From: Paenibacillus physcomitrellae
Lineage (GTDB): Bacteria; Bacillota; Bacilli; Paenibacillales; Paenibacillaceae
Assembly (NCBI RefSeq): GCF_002240225.1
Contig: NZ_CP022584.1
Span: 372,001 to 436,000 of the forward strand
Direction of reading: 5' to 3'
Length of the DNA stretch: 64,000 nt
In this document: piece after piece, positions 51,353 to 59,735 of the stretch
Layout: every line of letters starts with the position of its first letter
Position numbering within the stretch: the first letter of the stretch is position 1
The notes under the pieces: generated by a model
Databases searched by the model: none
What the model saw: only the letters and a program-made list of their open reading frames with translations
Told to the model about the DNA's origin: nothing
Translations under genes and position numbers: made by a program

Positions 51353-52096
51353 CTATTCGTCCCACAGCAAATACCCAGGAGGAAGAGTTGTCTCTTTAAA
51401 CCCAGCCATTTGGCGTTCCTGATAAAGCAGCGGTTTACCTGAGCCAGCCAGAATAAAATTCACCACATCTCCGCGGCTGTCCGCTTTTAGGGCAAACACC
51501 AGGGTATAAGCAAAATGTTGGCTCATGGTCTCTCCAATAGCCCCTAACAGATGGTCATGACCCGCCCTTCCTGTGAGATTAAGAAGCACCGTTCCATCCG
51601 GCTTAAGTTTGTCAGCTATGATTTGAAAGAACGTTGTAGACACCAGATGCAGGGGAGTGCCCTCCGCGTCAAATGCATCCAATACCACATAATCAAACTT
51701 CCCTGCAGGCTGGCGTTCCAGCAAAACCCTCCCGTCTCCGATCTGCACATTATTCCGGCTGTAGCCGAAATAATCTCGACTGATTTGAATCACCACGGGG
51801 TCAAGCTCGGCTACCATGATATTCTTCTCTGAAAAATAACGCGACAAGGTCCCAATCCCATGTCCAATCATAAAAACCTCTTCAAAATCAGGTGCGTTAT
51901 GCTCCATCAAATGAATTATGGCTCTTGGATATTCAAATAAAACACGGTCCGGATCATCCAAATCCATGGCTCCCTGATTAGCCTCGCTGGCAAACTTCAA
52001 AACCCGAAATCGGCCTTTCTGGCCATCCAGCTCATCCGTATCGTAAACCGTAATATGGTGGTTAACGGTTTGATCTTGAAATAACAAGTGATGCAA
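51353..52096 (-). CDS. Spermidine synthase-like SAM-dependent protein
   Basis: About 247 residues. EEVFMIGHGIGTLSRYFSE is the spermidine-synthase-type nucleotide loop, MVAELDPVVIQISRDYFGY the acidic Asp region, and FDYVVLDAFDAEGTPLHL the catalytic-block equivalent. I favour TTG 52096 because a GGAGG site precedes it by about ten bases and the resulting MHHLLFQDQTVNHHITVYDT matches the usual family start; the open frame extends to 52252. It may not make spermidine. It lies before the CRISPR leader but has no tie to Cas proteins. Confidence 0.82.
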   Translation of the reverse strand: MHHLLFQDQTVNHHITVYDTDELDGQKGRFRVLKFASEANQGAMDLDDPDRVLFEYPRAIIHLMEHNAPDFEEVFMIGHGIGTLSRYFSEKNIMVAELDPVVIQISRDYFGYSRNNVQIGDGRVLLERQPAGKFDYVVLDAFDAEGTPLHLVSTTFFQIIADKLKPDGTVLLNLTGRAGHDHLLGAIGETMSQHFAYTLVFALKADSRGDVVNFILAGSGKPLLYQERQMAGFKETTLPPGYLLWDE

Positions 52097-52316
52097 AAGT
52101 GTAATCCTCCAATCGTCCATCGTAGGGGTTAAGGGGCTTGATAACTGCCCTTTCACCGCTACGATCTCTAACCTGATATCGAACAGTATAAGATCTAGCA
52201 GAGCCTTACGGCAAGGAGTTGGGAGGACAAGGTGACAGGGGTGGTTGATCAACAGCAGTAGGAGGGAAGAGGTGCGAAAGGGAAGCTCCCATGAAAACCC
52301 CGGGACATTCGCACCT

Positions 52317-52451
52317 CACAATCTGTCAGATTTTGAGGATTTTCTTGCGTTTAGTCTGAGATAGGTGAAGAATTAATGCTTTGTTGAGATAAATGTTTTT
52401 GTAAAACAAAGATTTTCATGATAAAAATAGAAAAAAGCGAGTTATTTCGCT
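52317..52451 (+). promoter_or_regulatory. A+T-rich CRISPR leader
   Basis: The 135 bases before the first repeat are A+T-rich and end in GAAAAAAGCGAGTTATTTCGCT. A 7-base dyad is present (CTTTGTT at 52379-52385 and AACAAAG at 52405-52411). The side fits a leader because the repeat at the other end is the degenerate one. In 52097-52316 I see only a 9-base stem (AGGTGCGAA at 52270-52278 with TTCGCACCT at 52308-52316). Confidence 0.65.
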
Positions 52452-52753
52452 GTCGCACTCCGTATGGAGTGCGTGGATTGAAATCGGCATAACGGCAAGT
52501 TAATTACTACAAGCAACGCGTCGCACTCCGTATGGAGTGCGTGGATTGAAATCTCAACACGTAATTGACGGCGAGTTTTACGAAGTGGTCGCACTCCGTA
52601 TGGAGTGCGTGGATTGAAATATCCGCACTGCCGGCACGTTATAACGCCTGTGCGTCGCACTCCGTATGGAGTGCGTGGATTGAAATCAATCCGCTACGTG
52701 ATCGCCGTCACCATCTCGCGGTCGCACTCCGTATGGAGTGCGTGGACTGAAAT
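52452..52753 (+). CRISPR. Orphan CRISPR array, type I-C-like repeats (5 repeats, 4 spacers)
   Basis: Five 33-base direct repeats start at 52452, 52520, 52588, 52654 and 52721, each beginning GTCGCACTCC and ending GTGGATTGAAAT. The spacers are 35, 35, 33 and 34 bases. The last repeat differs at 52747 (C for T), which marks the distal end, so the leader is on the left. The repeat hairpin GCACTCC/GGAGTGC and the ATTGAAAT end are typical of type I-C. No cas gene lies in the window. Spacer targets cannot be identified by eye. Confidence 0.97.
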
Positions 52754-52763
52754 CAATTAAATG

Positions 52764-52805
52764 AACTGGACAAAGGGATTAACATTTGTCCAGTTCTATT
52801 TTTTT
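52764..52805 (+). terminator. Terminator directly after the CRISPR array
   Basis: AACTGGACAAA (52764-52774) pairs perfectly with TTTGTCCAGTT (52785-52795), then CTATTTTTTT. It should end the CRISPR transcript ten bases after the last repeat. Confidence 0.9.
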
Positions 52806-53030
52806 GCGTAAAGAACCAAACATGCACCTGATCAAGGGACCCTCTAATCCAAAATGGATATTATCCAAGAACATATTTGACATATTCCTTTAATGCAAAG
52901 ATTTGGAATTATCGTCTGTTGAAAGGGCGCGGAGACCGATCCTGTCAGCGTTATTCAAGCGGACCGATTCGATTTTTAACCACAGCAAAAATAACATATT
53001 TACGTTCCGAACGGCCGTCACCTACACTTG
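52806..53030. other. Gap without a convincing gene
   Basis: Between the CRISPR terminator and the cre site I find no supported gene. A 71-codon open frame from 52903 has no ribosome site or recognisable similarity. TTGACA near 52877 has no good -10 at normal spacing. Confidence 0.5.
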
Positions 53031-53044
53031 TGTAAGCGCTAACA
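53031..53044 (+). promoter_or_regulatory. Catabolite-responsive element (cre)
   Basis: TGTAAGCGCTAACA is a perfect match to the cre consensus TGWAARCGYTWNCW. It sits about 165 bases before the sugar-binding lipoprotein gene, so CcpA control is likely. It overlaps a second palindrome, GCTAAC-AA-GTTAGC. Confidence 0.8.
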
Positions 53045-53209
53045 AGTTAGCGGTGGCAGCATTCAGACAGATAGCCAATCTGCTTGCCTTAGACCTCTTT
53101 CTGGGCCACGCGGCATAAGGCCATGCTGAACTTGAATCTGTCATAGGGCGTCTGCCAAACGGTCCAAGATTAAGCCACTTACTAAGAAGAAGACAGGAGG
53201 AATCTGGTA

Positions 53210-54823
53210 ATGAGACAAAGGTTAAAACCATGGGGGATCATCCTGTGCCTGACGATGTTCGTTTCACTGCTTGCCGCTTGCGGTTCAGGATCGAGCGGAG
53301 CCGGGGACAGCGGACCGACTTCAGGCTCTGCGGAAGACGTGCATAAGGACGGTTTTCCGATCGTCGACAAGCCGATCACGCTGTCGGTCTTTGCGCCGGA
53401 CGTTGGCGCTGCTAACTGGGATACGATGCAGGTATTCAAGGACATGGAGAGTATGACCAACATCAAGCTTACTTTCCAGACAGCTCCTGTAGACAGCTTT
53501 GAGACTAAAAAGAATCTGGTCTTTGCGAGCGGAGATCTGCCGGACATTTTCTATGCTGCGAATCTGACTCCTGCTGAACAGGTTACTTATGGAGGCCAGG
53601 GAACGCTGATTCCACTGGAAAATCTGATTGATGAGTATGCGCCGAATCTTAAAAAGCTGCTGGACGAGAACCCGGATGTCCGAAAATCCATCACTACGCC
53701 GGACGGTCATATTTATGCTCTGCCGTATATTGATAAAGGCGCCGTGTGGTACAAAAGCCCGCTGTACTACAACGGAAGCTTTCTGAAGAAGCTTGGCGTA
53801 ACCAAGCTCCCTGAAACGCCGGATGAGCTTTATGACTATTTGAAACGGGTGAAGACTGAGGATCCGAACGGTAATGGACAGGCGGACGAAATCCCGCTCA
53901 CCTCTACCAAACTGAAGGACATCCGTGTGCAGCTGCTGGGTTTCTGGGGTATGTACGACGAGATATATTACGCAGACAAAGAGGGGAAAGTGCACTACAC
54001 TCCGCAGGAGGAAGGGTACAAGGAATATTTGACCTTCTTGAACCGTCTGTGGAAGGATGATTTGCTGGATCACGAAACCTTCTCCCAAACGGACGATCAG
54101 AAGAAAGCCAAGGGGAAAAATAACCAGGTTGCGCTGTTCAACGACTGGCTGCCTTACTTTATGCTGGGCGGGGAGCCCAACACCGAAAATCCGTTTATGG
54201 CGCCGCTGAAGACGGGATTCCCGGACTCTCCGGTCGTGGCCAAAAACTCGGGCATTTCCAAAAACGGCACGTTTGCCATTTCCAAAACCAATCCGGCTCC
54301 GGAAGCAACGATGCGCTGGGTTGATTATCAGTATGGCTATGAAGGCTCAACTTTGTTCAACCAGGGGCCGGAAAATGTGTTGTGGAAATATACGGACAAA
54401 GATAAACATATCAAAGAGTGGCTGCCCGTTCCGGGTGGAGGCGACCGTGAGCAGTACCGCGGTACTCTGACGCCAAACTACGGTATTACGACGCCTGGTG
54501 TCAGTCTGCCCGAAGTTACCCAGGGCTTGAGATCGGAAATTGACGATTGGGTTGAGAAGGAGAACAAGGAGAAAATTCTGCCTTACGCGAAAGTGCCTTA
54601 CCCGAACGTCTTCTTGACCGAAGAGGAACAAAACGAAGTTACTGCGCTTCAGTCCGACCTGAGCAACTATGTGGAGCAAATGGAAGCCAAGTTTGTAACG
54701 GGTCAGGAGCCTCTTTCGAATTGGGATAAATATAATGCCCAAGTGAAGCAAATGGGCGGCGACCGCATCGCGGAGATCTACCAGGCGGCCTATGACCGCT
54801 GGGATCAGCAGGGAACTAAATAG
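53210..54823 (+). CDS. Orphan sugar-binding lipoprotein (extracellular solute-binding, LipO-like)
   Basis: A 537-residue lipoprotein with lipobox SLLAAC and a Gly/Ser linker. LSVFAPDVGAANWDTMQVF and TEDPNGNGQADEIPLT (a DxNxNGxxDE calcium-like loop) are hallmarks of the large family 1-like binding proteins common in Paenibacillus. AGGAGG precedes the ATG. Usual LplB/YtcP permease genes are absent, so it must rely on genes elsewhere or is a stray copy. A cre site and a terminator bracket the gene. Confidence 0.92.
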   Translation: MRQRLKPWGIILCLTMFVSLLAACGSGSSGAGDSGPTSGSAEDVHKDGFPIVDKPITLSVFAPDVGAANWDTMQVFKDMESMTNIKLTFQTAPVDSFETKKNLVFASGDLPDIFYAANLTPAEQVTYGGQGTLIPLENLIDEYAPNLKKLLDENPDVRKSITTPDGHIYALPYIDKGAVWYKSPLYYNGSFLKKLGVTKLPETPDELYDYLKRVKTEDPNGNGQADEIPLTSTKLKDIRVQLLGFWGMYDEIYYADKEGKVHYTPQEEGYKEYLTFLNRLWKDDLLDHETFSQTDDQKKAKGKNNQVALFNDWLPYFMLGGEPNTENPFMAPLKTGFPDSPVVAKNSGISKNGTFAISKTNPAPEATMRWVDYQYGYEGSTLFNQGPENVLWKYTDKDKHIKEWLPVPGGGDREQYRGTLTPNYGITTPGVSLPEVTQGLRSEIDDWVEKENKEKILPYAKVPYPNVFLTEEEQNEVTALQSDLSNYVEQMEAKFVTGQEPLSNWDKYNAQVKQMGGDRIAEIYQAAYDRWDQQGTK

Positions 54824-54847
54824 TGCTTAATTAGCTTGGTGAAAAAT

Positions 54848-54897
54848 AAAAGCTGGCGATTTCGGAGCCACGGGCCTGATTAACGCCAGCTTTTTAT
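54848..54897 (+). terminator. Terminator after the orphan binding protein gene
   Basis: AGCTGGCG (54851-54858) pairs with CGCCAGCT (54884-54891), with A and T runs outside, so it may work both ways. Confidence 0.85.
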
Positions 54898-54930
54898 TTT
54901 GCTGAAAATCCTGGGAAGTCGCAGCCTGAA

Positions 54931-55710
54931 TTACAGCAGTCCAACCATTTGCAGCCCATGTAAAATGCCATCTTCGTCCGCTGATTTAGTCACGTATTTG
55001 GCTGCGGCTTTGGCTTCCGGAACTCCGTTGCCCATAGCGATGCTGTTCGTAATCTGCGAGAGCATCTCAATATCGTTAAGTCCATCTCCAAAAGCATATT
55101 GGCGTTCGGCCGGAATACCCAGCTTCTCGGTGATCTTGGCAATGCCTTTGGCTTTGGAGCCGCCCGCTGGAATGACGTCGGTGGAGTAAGGATGCCAGCG
55201 GATCAGATCGAAGGCTTTAAATTGCTGCTCGTATTCCTGTTCTTCGCCTTCTTCGCAGAACAGCAGGGACTGATAAATGTCGCGGTTCTGGTAGTAAAGC
55301 GGGTCATGACCGGGAAGATCGTAAATTTTTAAAGTCCCCATGCTGGCGGTAACGTATTCGTGATCCGGGACCGTCACCTTCATATCCTCGTGATCCATAT
55401 AAACGACGGGGTGATTACGCTGGAGAGCCAGGTCCGTCAGCTGCTGCAGAGCATTTTTATCCATGGGATTGGTGTAAATTGCCTCGCCGCGCAGGACGAC
55501 GTATTGACCGTTGTAGCTGACAAAGCTGTCGATGTCCAGCTCTTTCCGAAGTTCTTTAAACATAAAGGGAGCCCGGCCGGTCGCGATTGCCACTTCATGG
55601 CCCAGGCGTTTTAAGGCAAATACCGCTTCTTTGGCGGAAGCCGGCACCTTTTTATCCTCCCCCAGCAGCGTTCCGTCTATATCGAAGAAAATAATACTTC
55701 TCTCCGTCAT
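54931..55710 (-). CDS. Cof-type HAD-IIB phosphatase
   Basis: A 259-residue haloacid dehalogenase-fold hydrolase. FFDIDGTLL is motif I with the nucleophile Asp, AIATGRAPFMF motif II, and FGDGLNDIEMLSQI motif IV; the IIB cap domain lies at about residues 85-180. Such enzymes dephosphorylate sugar phosphates, flavin precursors or similar small molecules. Single minus-strand gene. The 218-base gap to the next gene must hold divergent promoters, but no strong one is seen. Confidence 0.93.
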   Translation of the reverse strand: MTERSIIFFDIDGTLLGEDKKVPASAKEAVFALKRLGHEVAIATGRAPFMFKELRKELDIDSFVSYNGQYVVLRGEAIYTNPMDKNALQQLTDLALQRNHPVVYMDHEDMKVTVPDHEYVTASMGTLKIYDLPGHDPLYYQNRDIYQSLLFCEEGEEQEYEQQFKAFDLIRWHPYSTDVIPAGGSKAKGIAKITEKLGIPAERQYAFGDGLNDIEMLSQITNSIAMGNGVPEAKAAAKYVTKSADEDGILHGLQMVGLL

Positions 55711-55928
55711 TTTTTCACCTGACTTTCAGAAAATTTTTGTTTGTTTGCAACTAGTCTTCATCATTATAACAAACCTTTAGGAAAATGGCCGGAATACCGC
55801 TTATTTTTCCTTGTCTTTAACAATTCTTACATGCAGATAACCTTTCTCGGAGCGAATTTTCATGTTCTGCCTTTATACTTGGAGTGTTAGCGAAAATATT
55901 CGACGTTTATTCAGGAGGGAGCTGCTTC

Positions 55929-57098
55929 GTGGGAATGCGTCAACTGCGCATTATGATTTTAACGGCCGGTTACGGAGAGGGGCATAATCAGGTTTCCAGA
56001 GCTGTGGAGCAGGAATTCGCCGCCAGAGGCATCAAGGACGTATTCATCGTGGATTTGATGAAGGAGGCCCACCCGCTGTTAAACTCGGTTTCGACGAAAT
56101 TATATTTGAAGAGCAGCCTGACTTCCCAGTACGGCTTGGACCTCTATGGCTGGAGTTATTATTGGACGAGGGGAACCCGTCCGGGCAGCTCGCTGGGCAA
56201 ATATTTTAATTCCCTTGGAAAAAGAAAGCTAAAAGCCCTGCTGAGCCAGGTCTCTCCCGACATCATTCTAAACACCTTCCCTTTCGGGGCGGCAGCTGAA
56301 GCCGGAAATGAGCTTGACGTGCCGGTCTGCACGGTGATCACCGATTATACGCTCCACGGACGATGGACGCATCCGGCCATGAGCCGCTATTATGTGGCGA
56401 CGGACGAATTGAAATATGATATGGAGAAGAAAGCCTTTGCTTCAGCGCAGCAGATTCTGGTGACGGGGATTCCGGTCCGCAGAGGTTTTGTCCTGCGGAA
56501 TCAAGGCGCCGGGGATGACCGGGGACACTATCAGCAGCAGGAAATTCCGTCAGGAGACCGTGCTCACCGCAACAAGCTGGTAATGCTCAGCGCCGGTTCA
56601 TTCGGCGTACCGCAGCAGCTGGAGGAGATCGTCCGGAGGCTGTTGGCGGCGGGAAACTGCCGGCTTGCGATCGTCTGCGGCCGCAATGAACGACTATATG
56701 CCAGGTGGTCCGCAATGTTTGGCGGAAACCCGAAAGTCGAAATTTTCGGATTTGTGCCGAATATCCACGAAATTATGGCGCAGGCCGCCTGTCTGGTTAC
56801 GAAGGCGGGAGGGGTCACTTTATCGGAAGCGATCGCGCTGCGCGTGCCTGTGTTTATCTATAAACCTTTTTCAGGACAGGAGAAGGAAAACGCGGTTTAT
56901 CTCGCCGGAAAAGGCGCAGCCACAATCGCGGAAAGCGCCCCGGAGTTAAGCCGGCAAATCAGCCGTTTGCTGGATAATCCCGCAGAAGAAATGGGAATTC
57001 GCAGACGAATGTCGGATCTCTGCAAGGGCGTGGCGGCGGAAAAGATCGTCAGTGATATGCTGGAGCTGCTGGAAAGCAGGCTGCGGGTTACGGTTTAA
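55929..57098 (+). CDS. UgtP/MGDG synthase-type glycolipid glucosyltransferase
   Basis: A 389-residue GT-B enzyme. ILTAGYGEGHNQVSRAVEQEF is the MGDG_synth N-terminal Gly-rich loop, HPLLNSVSTKLYLKSS and CTVITDYTLHGRWTHPAMSRYYVATDEL are typical, and LVTKAGGVTLSEAIALRVP is the nucleotide-sugar loop. In Bacilli this family adds glucose to diacylglycerol to make the LTA anchor glycolipid. GTG 55929 follows AGGAGGGA. Substrate is inferred; exact sugar and product length are not known. Confidence 0.9.
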   Translation: MGMRQLRIMILTAGYGEGHNQVSRAVEQEFAARGIKDVFIVDLMKEAHPLLNSVSTKLYLKSSLTSQYGLDLYGWSYYWTRGTRPGSSLGKYFNSLGKRKLKALLSQVSPDIILNTFPFGAAAEAGNELDVPVCTVITDYTLHGRWTHPAMSRYYVATDELKYDMEKKAFASAQQILVTGIPVRRGFVLRNQGAGDDRGHYQQQEIPSGDRAHRNKLVMLSAGSFGVPQQLEEIVRRLLAAGNCRLAIVCGRNERLYARWSAMFGGNPKVEIFGFVPNIHEIMAQAACLVTKAGGVTLSEAIALRVPVFIYKPFSGQEKENAVYLAGKGAATIAESAPELSRQISRLLDNPAEEMGIRRRMSDLCKGVAAEKIVSDMLELLESRLRVTV

Positions 57099-57138
57099 TA
57101 AAAGGATCCCGCAGGGGAGCCGATAGCCGGGGGAATTC

Positions 57139-57807
57139 ATGGACAACAAAAGCAATTGCAAAACGTGCAGGACAGGCGTGAAATGGATATCCGCCTTCAG
57201 CCTGCTGCTGATTCTTGCTGCAATCGTTTATGTGGCTTATTTAATCAAAACCGGACAATATTCCAAAGTCATGAATTCCGTTCAGCAGCTGGGGATTTTA
57301 GGGATTGTCGCCGGCATTTTCATCCAGGCGGTGCTCAATATGCTGCCGGTTCCGGGGGAGTTTTCCGCTTTGCTTCTGCTGGAGGTATACGGACCGGTAT
57401 GGGGAGGCGTTTATGCCTGGATCGGCGGGATCGTAGGTTCCATAGGCGGCTTGTATCTGACCCGCTGGGTGGCTAAACCTCATGTAGCGGCAGTAAAACC
57501 GGCGCTCGACAAGATGGAAGAGTGGCTGGGCAGGTACGGGGACTTAGGGCTTCTGATGATCCGGTTTGTGCCGTTTGTCCCTTACCATGTCGTCAATTAT
57601 GCGGCGGGGCTGTTGAAAGTGGGACTTTGGGGGTTTGCCTGGACGACGGCCGTAGGCATTTTACCTTATTCCATCGCCATGAGCTGCCTTTATGCGGGAA
57701 TGCGGAGCAGTCCCTGGGTTTGGGCACTTGTACTCGGCATCGGCATTGCCGCGGCAGCCTGGCTGTTTTTTTTTCGGAGAAAAAACGTTGTGCTTGACCG
57801 CAAATGA
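57139..57807 (+). CDS. TVP38/TMEM64 family membrane protein
   Basis: A 222-residue DedA-like (VTT domain) protein with about five helices. IFIQAVLNMLPVPGEFSALLLLEVYGPVWGG is the reentrant Pro-rich loop, and GLLMIRFVPFVPYHVVNYAAGLLKV the second conserved loop. An Asn/Lys/Cys-rich start precedes helix 1. Related proteins translocate polyprenyl or phospholipid carriers, which fits a gene 40 bases after a glycolipid glucosyltransferase. Terminator at 57824. Confidence 0.88.
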   Translation: MDNKSNCKTCRTGVKWISAFSLLLILAAIVYVAYLIKTGQYSKVMNSVQQLGILGIVAGIFIQAVLNMLPVPGEFSALLLLEVYGPVWGGVYAWIGGIVGSIGGLYLTRWVAKPHVAAVKPALDKMEEWLGRYGDLGLLMIRFVPFVPYHVVNYAAGLLKVGLWGFAWTTAVGILPYSIAMSCLYAGMRSSPWVWALVLGIGIAAAAWLFFFRRKNVVLDRK

Positions 57808-57823
57808 AAGGTCTCAAACCTGA

Positions 57824-57866
57824 AAAAGCAGCTTCCCTGTCTTCTTGAGAGAAAAGCTGCTTTTAT
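57824..57866. terminator. Two-way terminator between TVP38 and FMN reductase genes
   Basis: AAAAGCAGCTT and AAAAGCTGCTTTT arms pair across a 20-base loop, with A and T runs at the two ends. Confidence 0.85.
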
Positions 57867-57883
57867 TGTTGTTCCAGCGAGCC

Positions 57884-58480
57884 TTAAACTCTGCTCATCG
57901 TGCTGATCGAACTGTTCGTGGTGCTTGGGTTGAAACGCCAGGAGCCGGATTCCATCCATTCGATAAATTGATCAGTGACCGTCTCCAGATACTGTTTGGT
58001 AGGTTCGTGGATCAATTCGCCCTGCTCGTTGAATTTCTCGTGAGCCGTGCCAATATAAACTTCGTGGCCCTGATAAAACGGGGAAGCGATGCTGGGCGAG
58101 AATAAAATTTCGCGCAGATGCAGCTGGGCGCGCACGCTGCCCAGAAAACCCATGGAAGATCCGAGAATCCAGGAGGGTTTGCCTTTCATGACCTTGTCTA
58201 CGCGCGACAGCCAGTCTATCGCATTTTTAGTGACGCCCGGAATGGAGTAATTGTATTCTGGTGTGATCCACAAAACCGCGTCAGCCATATTAACTTTATG
58301 TTTAAAGATTTGAACGCTTTCCGGCGGATCCAGCTCAATATCCTGATTGTAAAACGGGAGCTCATGAATTTCTAAAATTTCTATATCCATCTTGTGTTTA
58401 AATTGTTCCTGCATGTAACGGGCAAGTCTCATATTAAAAGAATCCTTCCGCAGACTTCCTACAATAGTTGCAATTTTCAA
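57884..58480 (-). CDS. NADPH-dependent FMN reductase
   Basis: A 198-residue flavodoxin-fold protein. IVGSLRKDSFNMRLA is the FMN phosphate loop, ITPEYNYSIPGVTKNAIDWLS the flavin ring loop, and ILGSSMGFLGSVRAQLHLRE the third. It reduces FMN, quinones or azo compounds using NADPH. GGAGGAA precedes the ATG. A TAAGTATA half-site (58499-58506) lies upstream, matching the dyad at 30833. The 58481-58897 gap holds otherwise nothing recognisable. Confidence 0.92.
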   Translation of the reverse strand: MKIATIVGSLRKDSFNMRLARYMQEQFKHKMDIEILEIHELPFYNQDIELDPPESVQIFKHKVNMADAVLWITPEYNYSIPGVTKNAIDWLSRVDKVMKGKPSWILGSSMGFLGSVRAQLHLREILFSPSIASPFYQGHEVYIGTAHEKFNEQGELIHEPTKQYLETVTDQFIEWMESGSWRFNPSTTNSSISTMSRV

Positions 58481-58897
58481 GGGGGTTCCTCCTTTTCTTA
58501 AGTATAAATTATGTAATTGGGCTAATAACTCTCCTGTTAAGATAATAGCACTAATGAACCGGTTTTAACCAGTCATATGAGGCAATTGCAGATTTAGAAA
58601 GAATAAAAAATACTGCAATATTCCAAAATTTCCTCCGTTATGAGGTCAAATTTGTACAAAAATCCGGACAGGAGTAAACCTTAAAGAAGGTGAACGTGTA
58701 TAAATCCGCCAAGAGAGGGAATCTACATAAGAACGTGGAATACTTGCCGCCGCTTGCAAAAGTTCCTTTTAGCGGAAATCAGGATAGAACGGAACCTTTT
58801 TGAACCCTATGTCGTTTTATATATATCCGTACAAAGCGATTCGAAAGAGAAAATCAGTCGCCAAGCATTAAAATTTGAGCAACAGGAGTGGATGTAC

Positions 58898-59563
58898 ATG
58901 ATGAAACCAATCAAATTAGCCGCAGGAGCCTTTTTCATTTCTACCGTGTTTGCCTTATCGGCATGCAGTTCCAATGCTTCCAATGAAGCTCAAACGGCAA
59001 GCCCGTCCCCGTCTGGTACGGAAACTGCCTCCGAAGCCCCTTCGGGCGCCGGTCAGGAGGCATCCGCAACCCCGCCGGCAGCCACCAATGGAGGCACCGA
59101 GCCTTCGGCCCCGGCAGAACAGACTTCCTCGGCCGAAGAGCAGATCAAGCAGCTGCTGGAGCTGGCGAAGAAAGGGGAAGCGCCCGGCATTCCGTTTGCC
59201 GCCCACAACTCCTTGATTGATGATGTGACCAAAGCATGGGGAGAAGCCGATAAGGTGGATATGGCAGGCAGCGGCTTTTATGCGACCTACGCGAAGAAAG
59301 ACGCAGTGTTTGGATATAACAAAGGAAGCCAGCTTTTTGATGTCCGGTCCAGCAGCCCGGATTTGCAGAAGCTGACGCTCGAAGAGATCGAGTCGGCACT
59401 CGGCAAGCCGGTCTCCACCAAGAAGAACGGGGACGACAGCATTTATATTTACACCGCCAATGATCAATTTCAATTAAAATTCATCATTCCTGCTTCGACC
59501 GGGAAGGTGGATCATATTTCGGTATTTTCACCGCAGGATGCCGTTAACAATATGGCGGGATAA
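58898..59563 (+). CDS. DUF4309/YjgB-like lipoprotein
   Basis: A 221-residue lipoprotein. Lipobox FALSAC is followed by a long Ser/Ala/Thr/Pro linker (about residues 25-85) and a YjgB-type domain with IPFAAHNSLIDDVTKAWGEAD, YATYAKKDAVFGYNKG and ALGKPVSTKKNGDDSIYIY. The function of this domain is unknown. ATG 58898 is placed by AGGAG (58884-58888); ATG 58892 and 58901 are alternatives. A very strong terminator follows. Confidence 0.85.
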   Translation: MMKPIKLAAGAFFISTVFALSACSSNASNEAQTASPSPSGTETASEAPSGAGQEASATPPAATNGGTEPSAPAEQTSSAEEQIKQLLELAKKGEAPGIPFAAHNSLIDDVTKAWGEADKVDMAGSGFYATYAKKDAVFGYNKGSQLFDVRSSSPDLQKLTLEEIESALGKPVSTKKNGDDSIYIYTANDQFQLKFIIPASTGKVDHISVFSPQDAVNNMAG

Positions 59564-59579
59564 CCTTTCATGAATCCAA

Positions 59580-59620
59580 TAAGCCCCCTTGAAGCTGCTT
59601 CAAGGGGGCTTGCTTTTTTT
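59580..59620 (+). terminator. Terminator after the DUF4309-type lipoprotein gene
   Basis: AAGCCCCCTTGAAGC and GCTTCAAGGGGGCTT pair perfectly, followed by GCTTTTTTT. Confidence 0.93.
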
Positions 59621-59735
59621 GAGTACGGCCGTCAGGCCAAACAGTTTCCAGTAACCTGGAAGGACAACAAAGAGAGCCAAGAGAGCTATGCCAAGAAGAA
59701 TACGGATTACGCGATCCGCTCCGCCAACGTTTTTA

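Noticed and set aside
52442..52660. Minus-strand reading frame across the CRISPR repeats, with repeated ISIHALHTEC-like peptides
   Set aside because: It is produced by the repeats themselves and has no ribosome site; such frames are common false genes in CRISPR arrays.
52903..53118. 71-codon frame between the CRISPR terminator and the sugar-binding gene
   Set aside because: It runs through the cre site, lacks a ribosome site and shows no family features.
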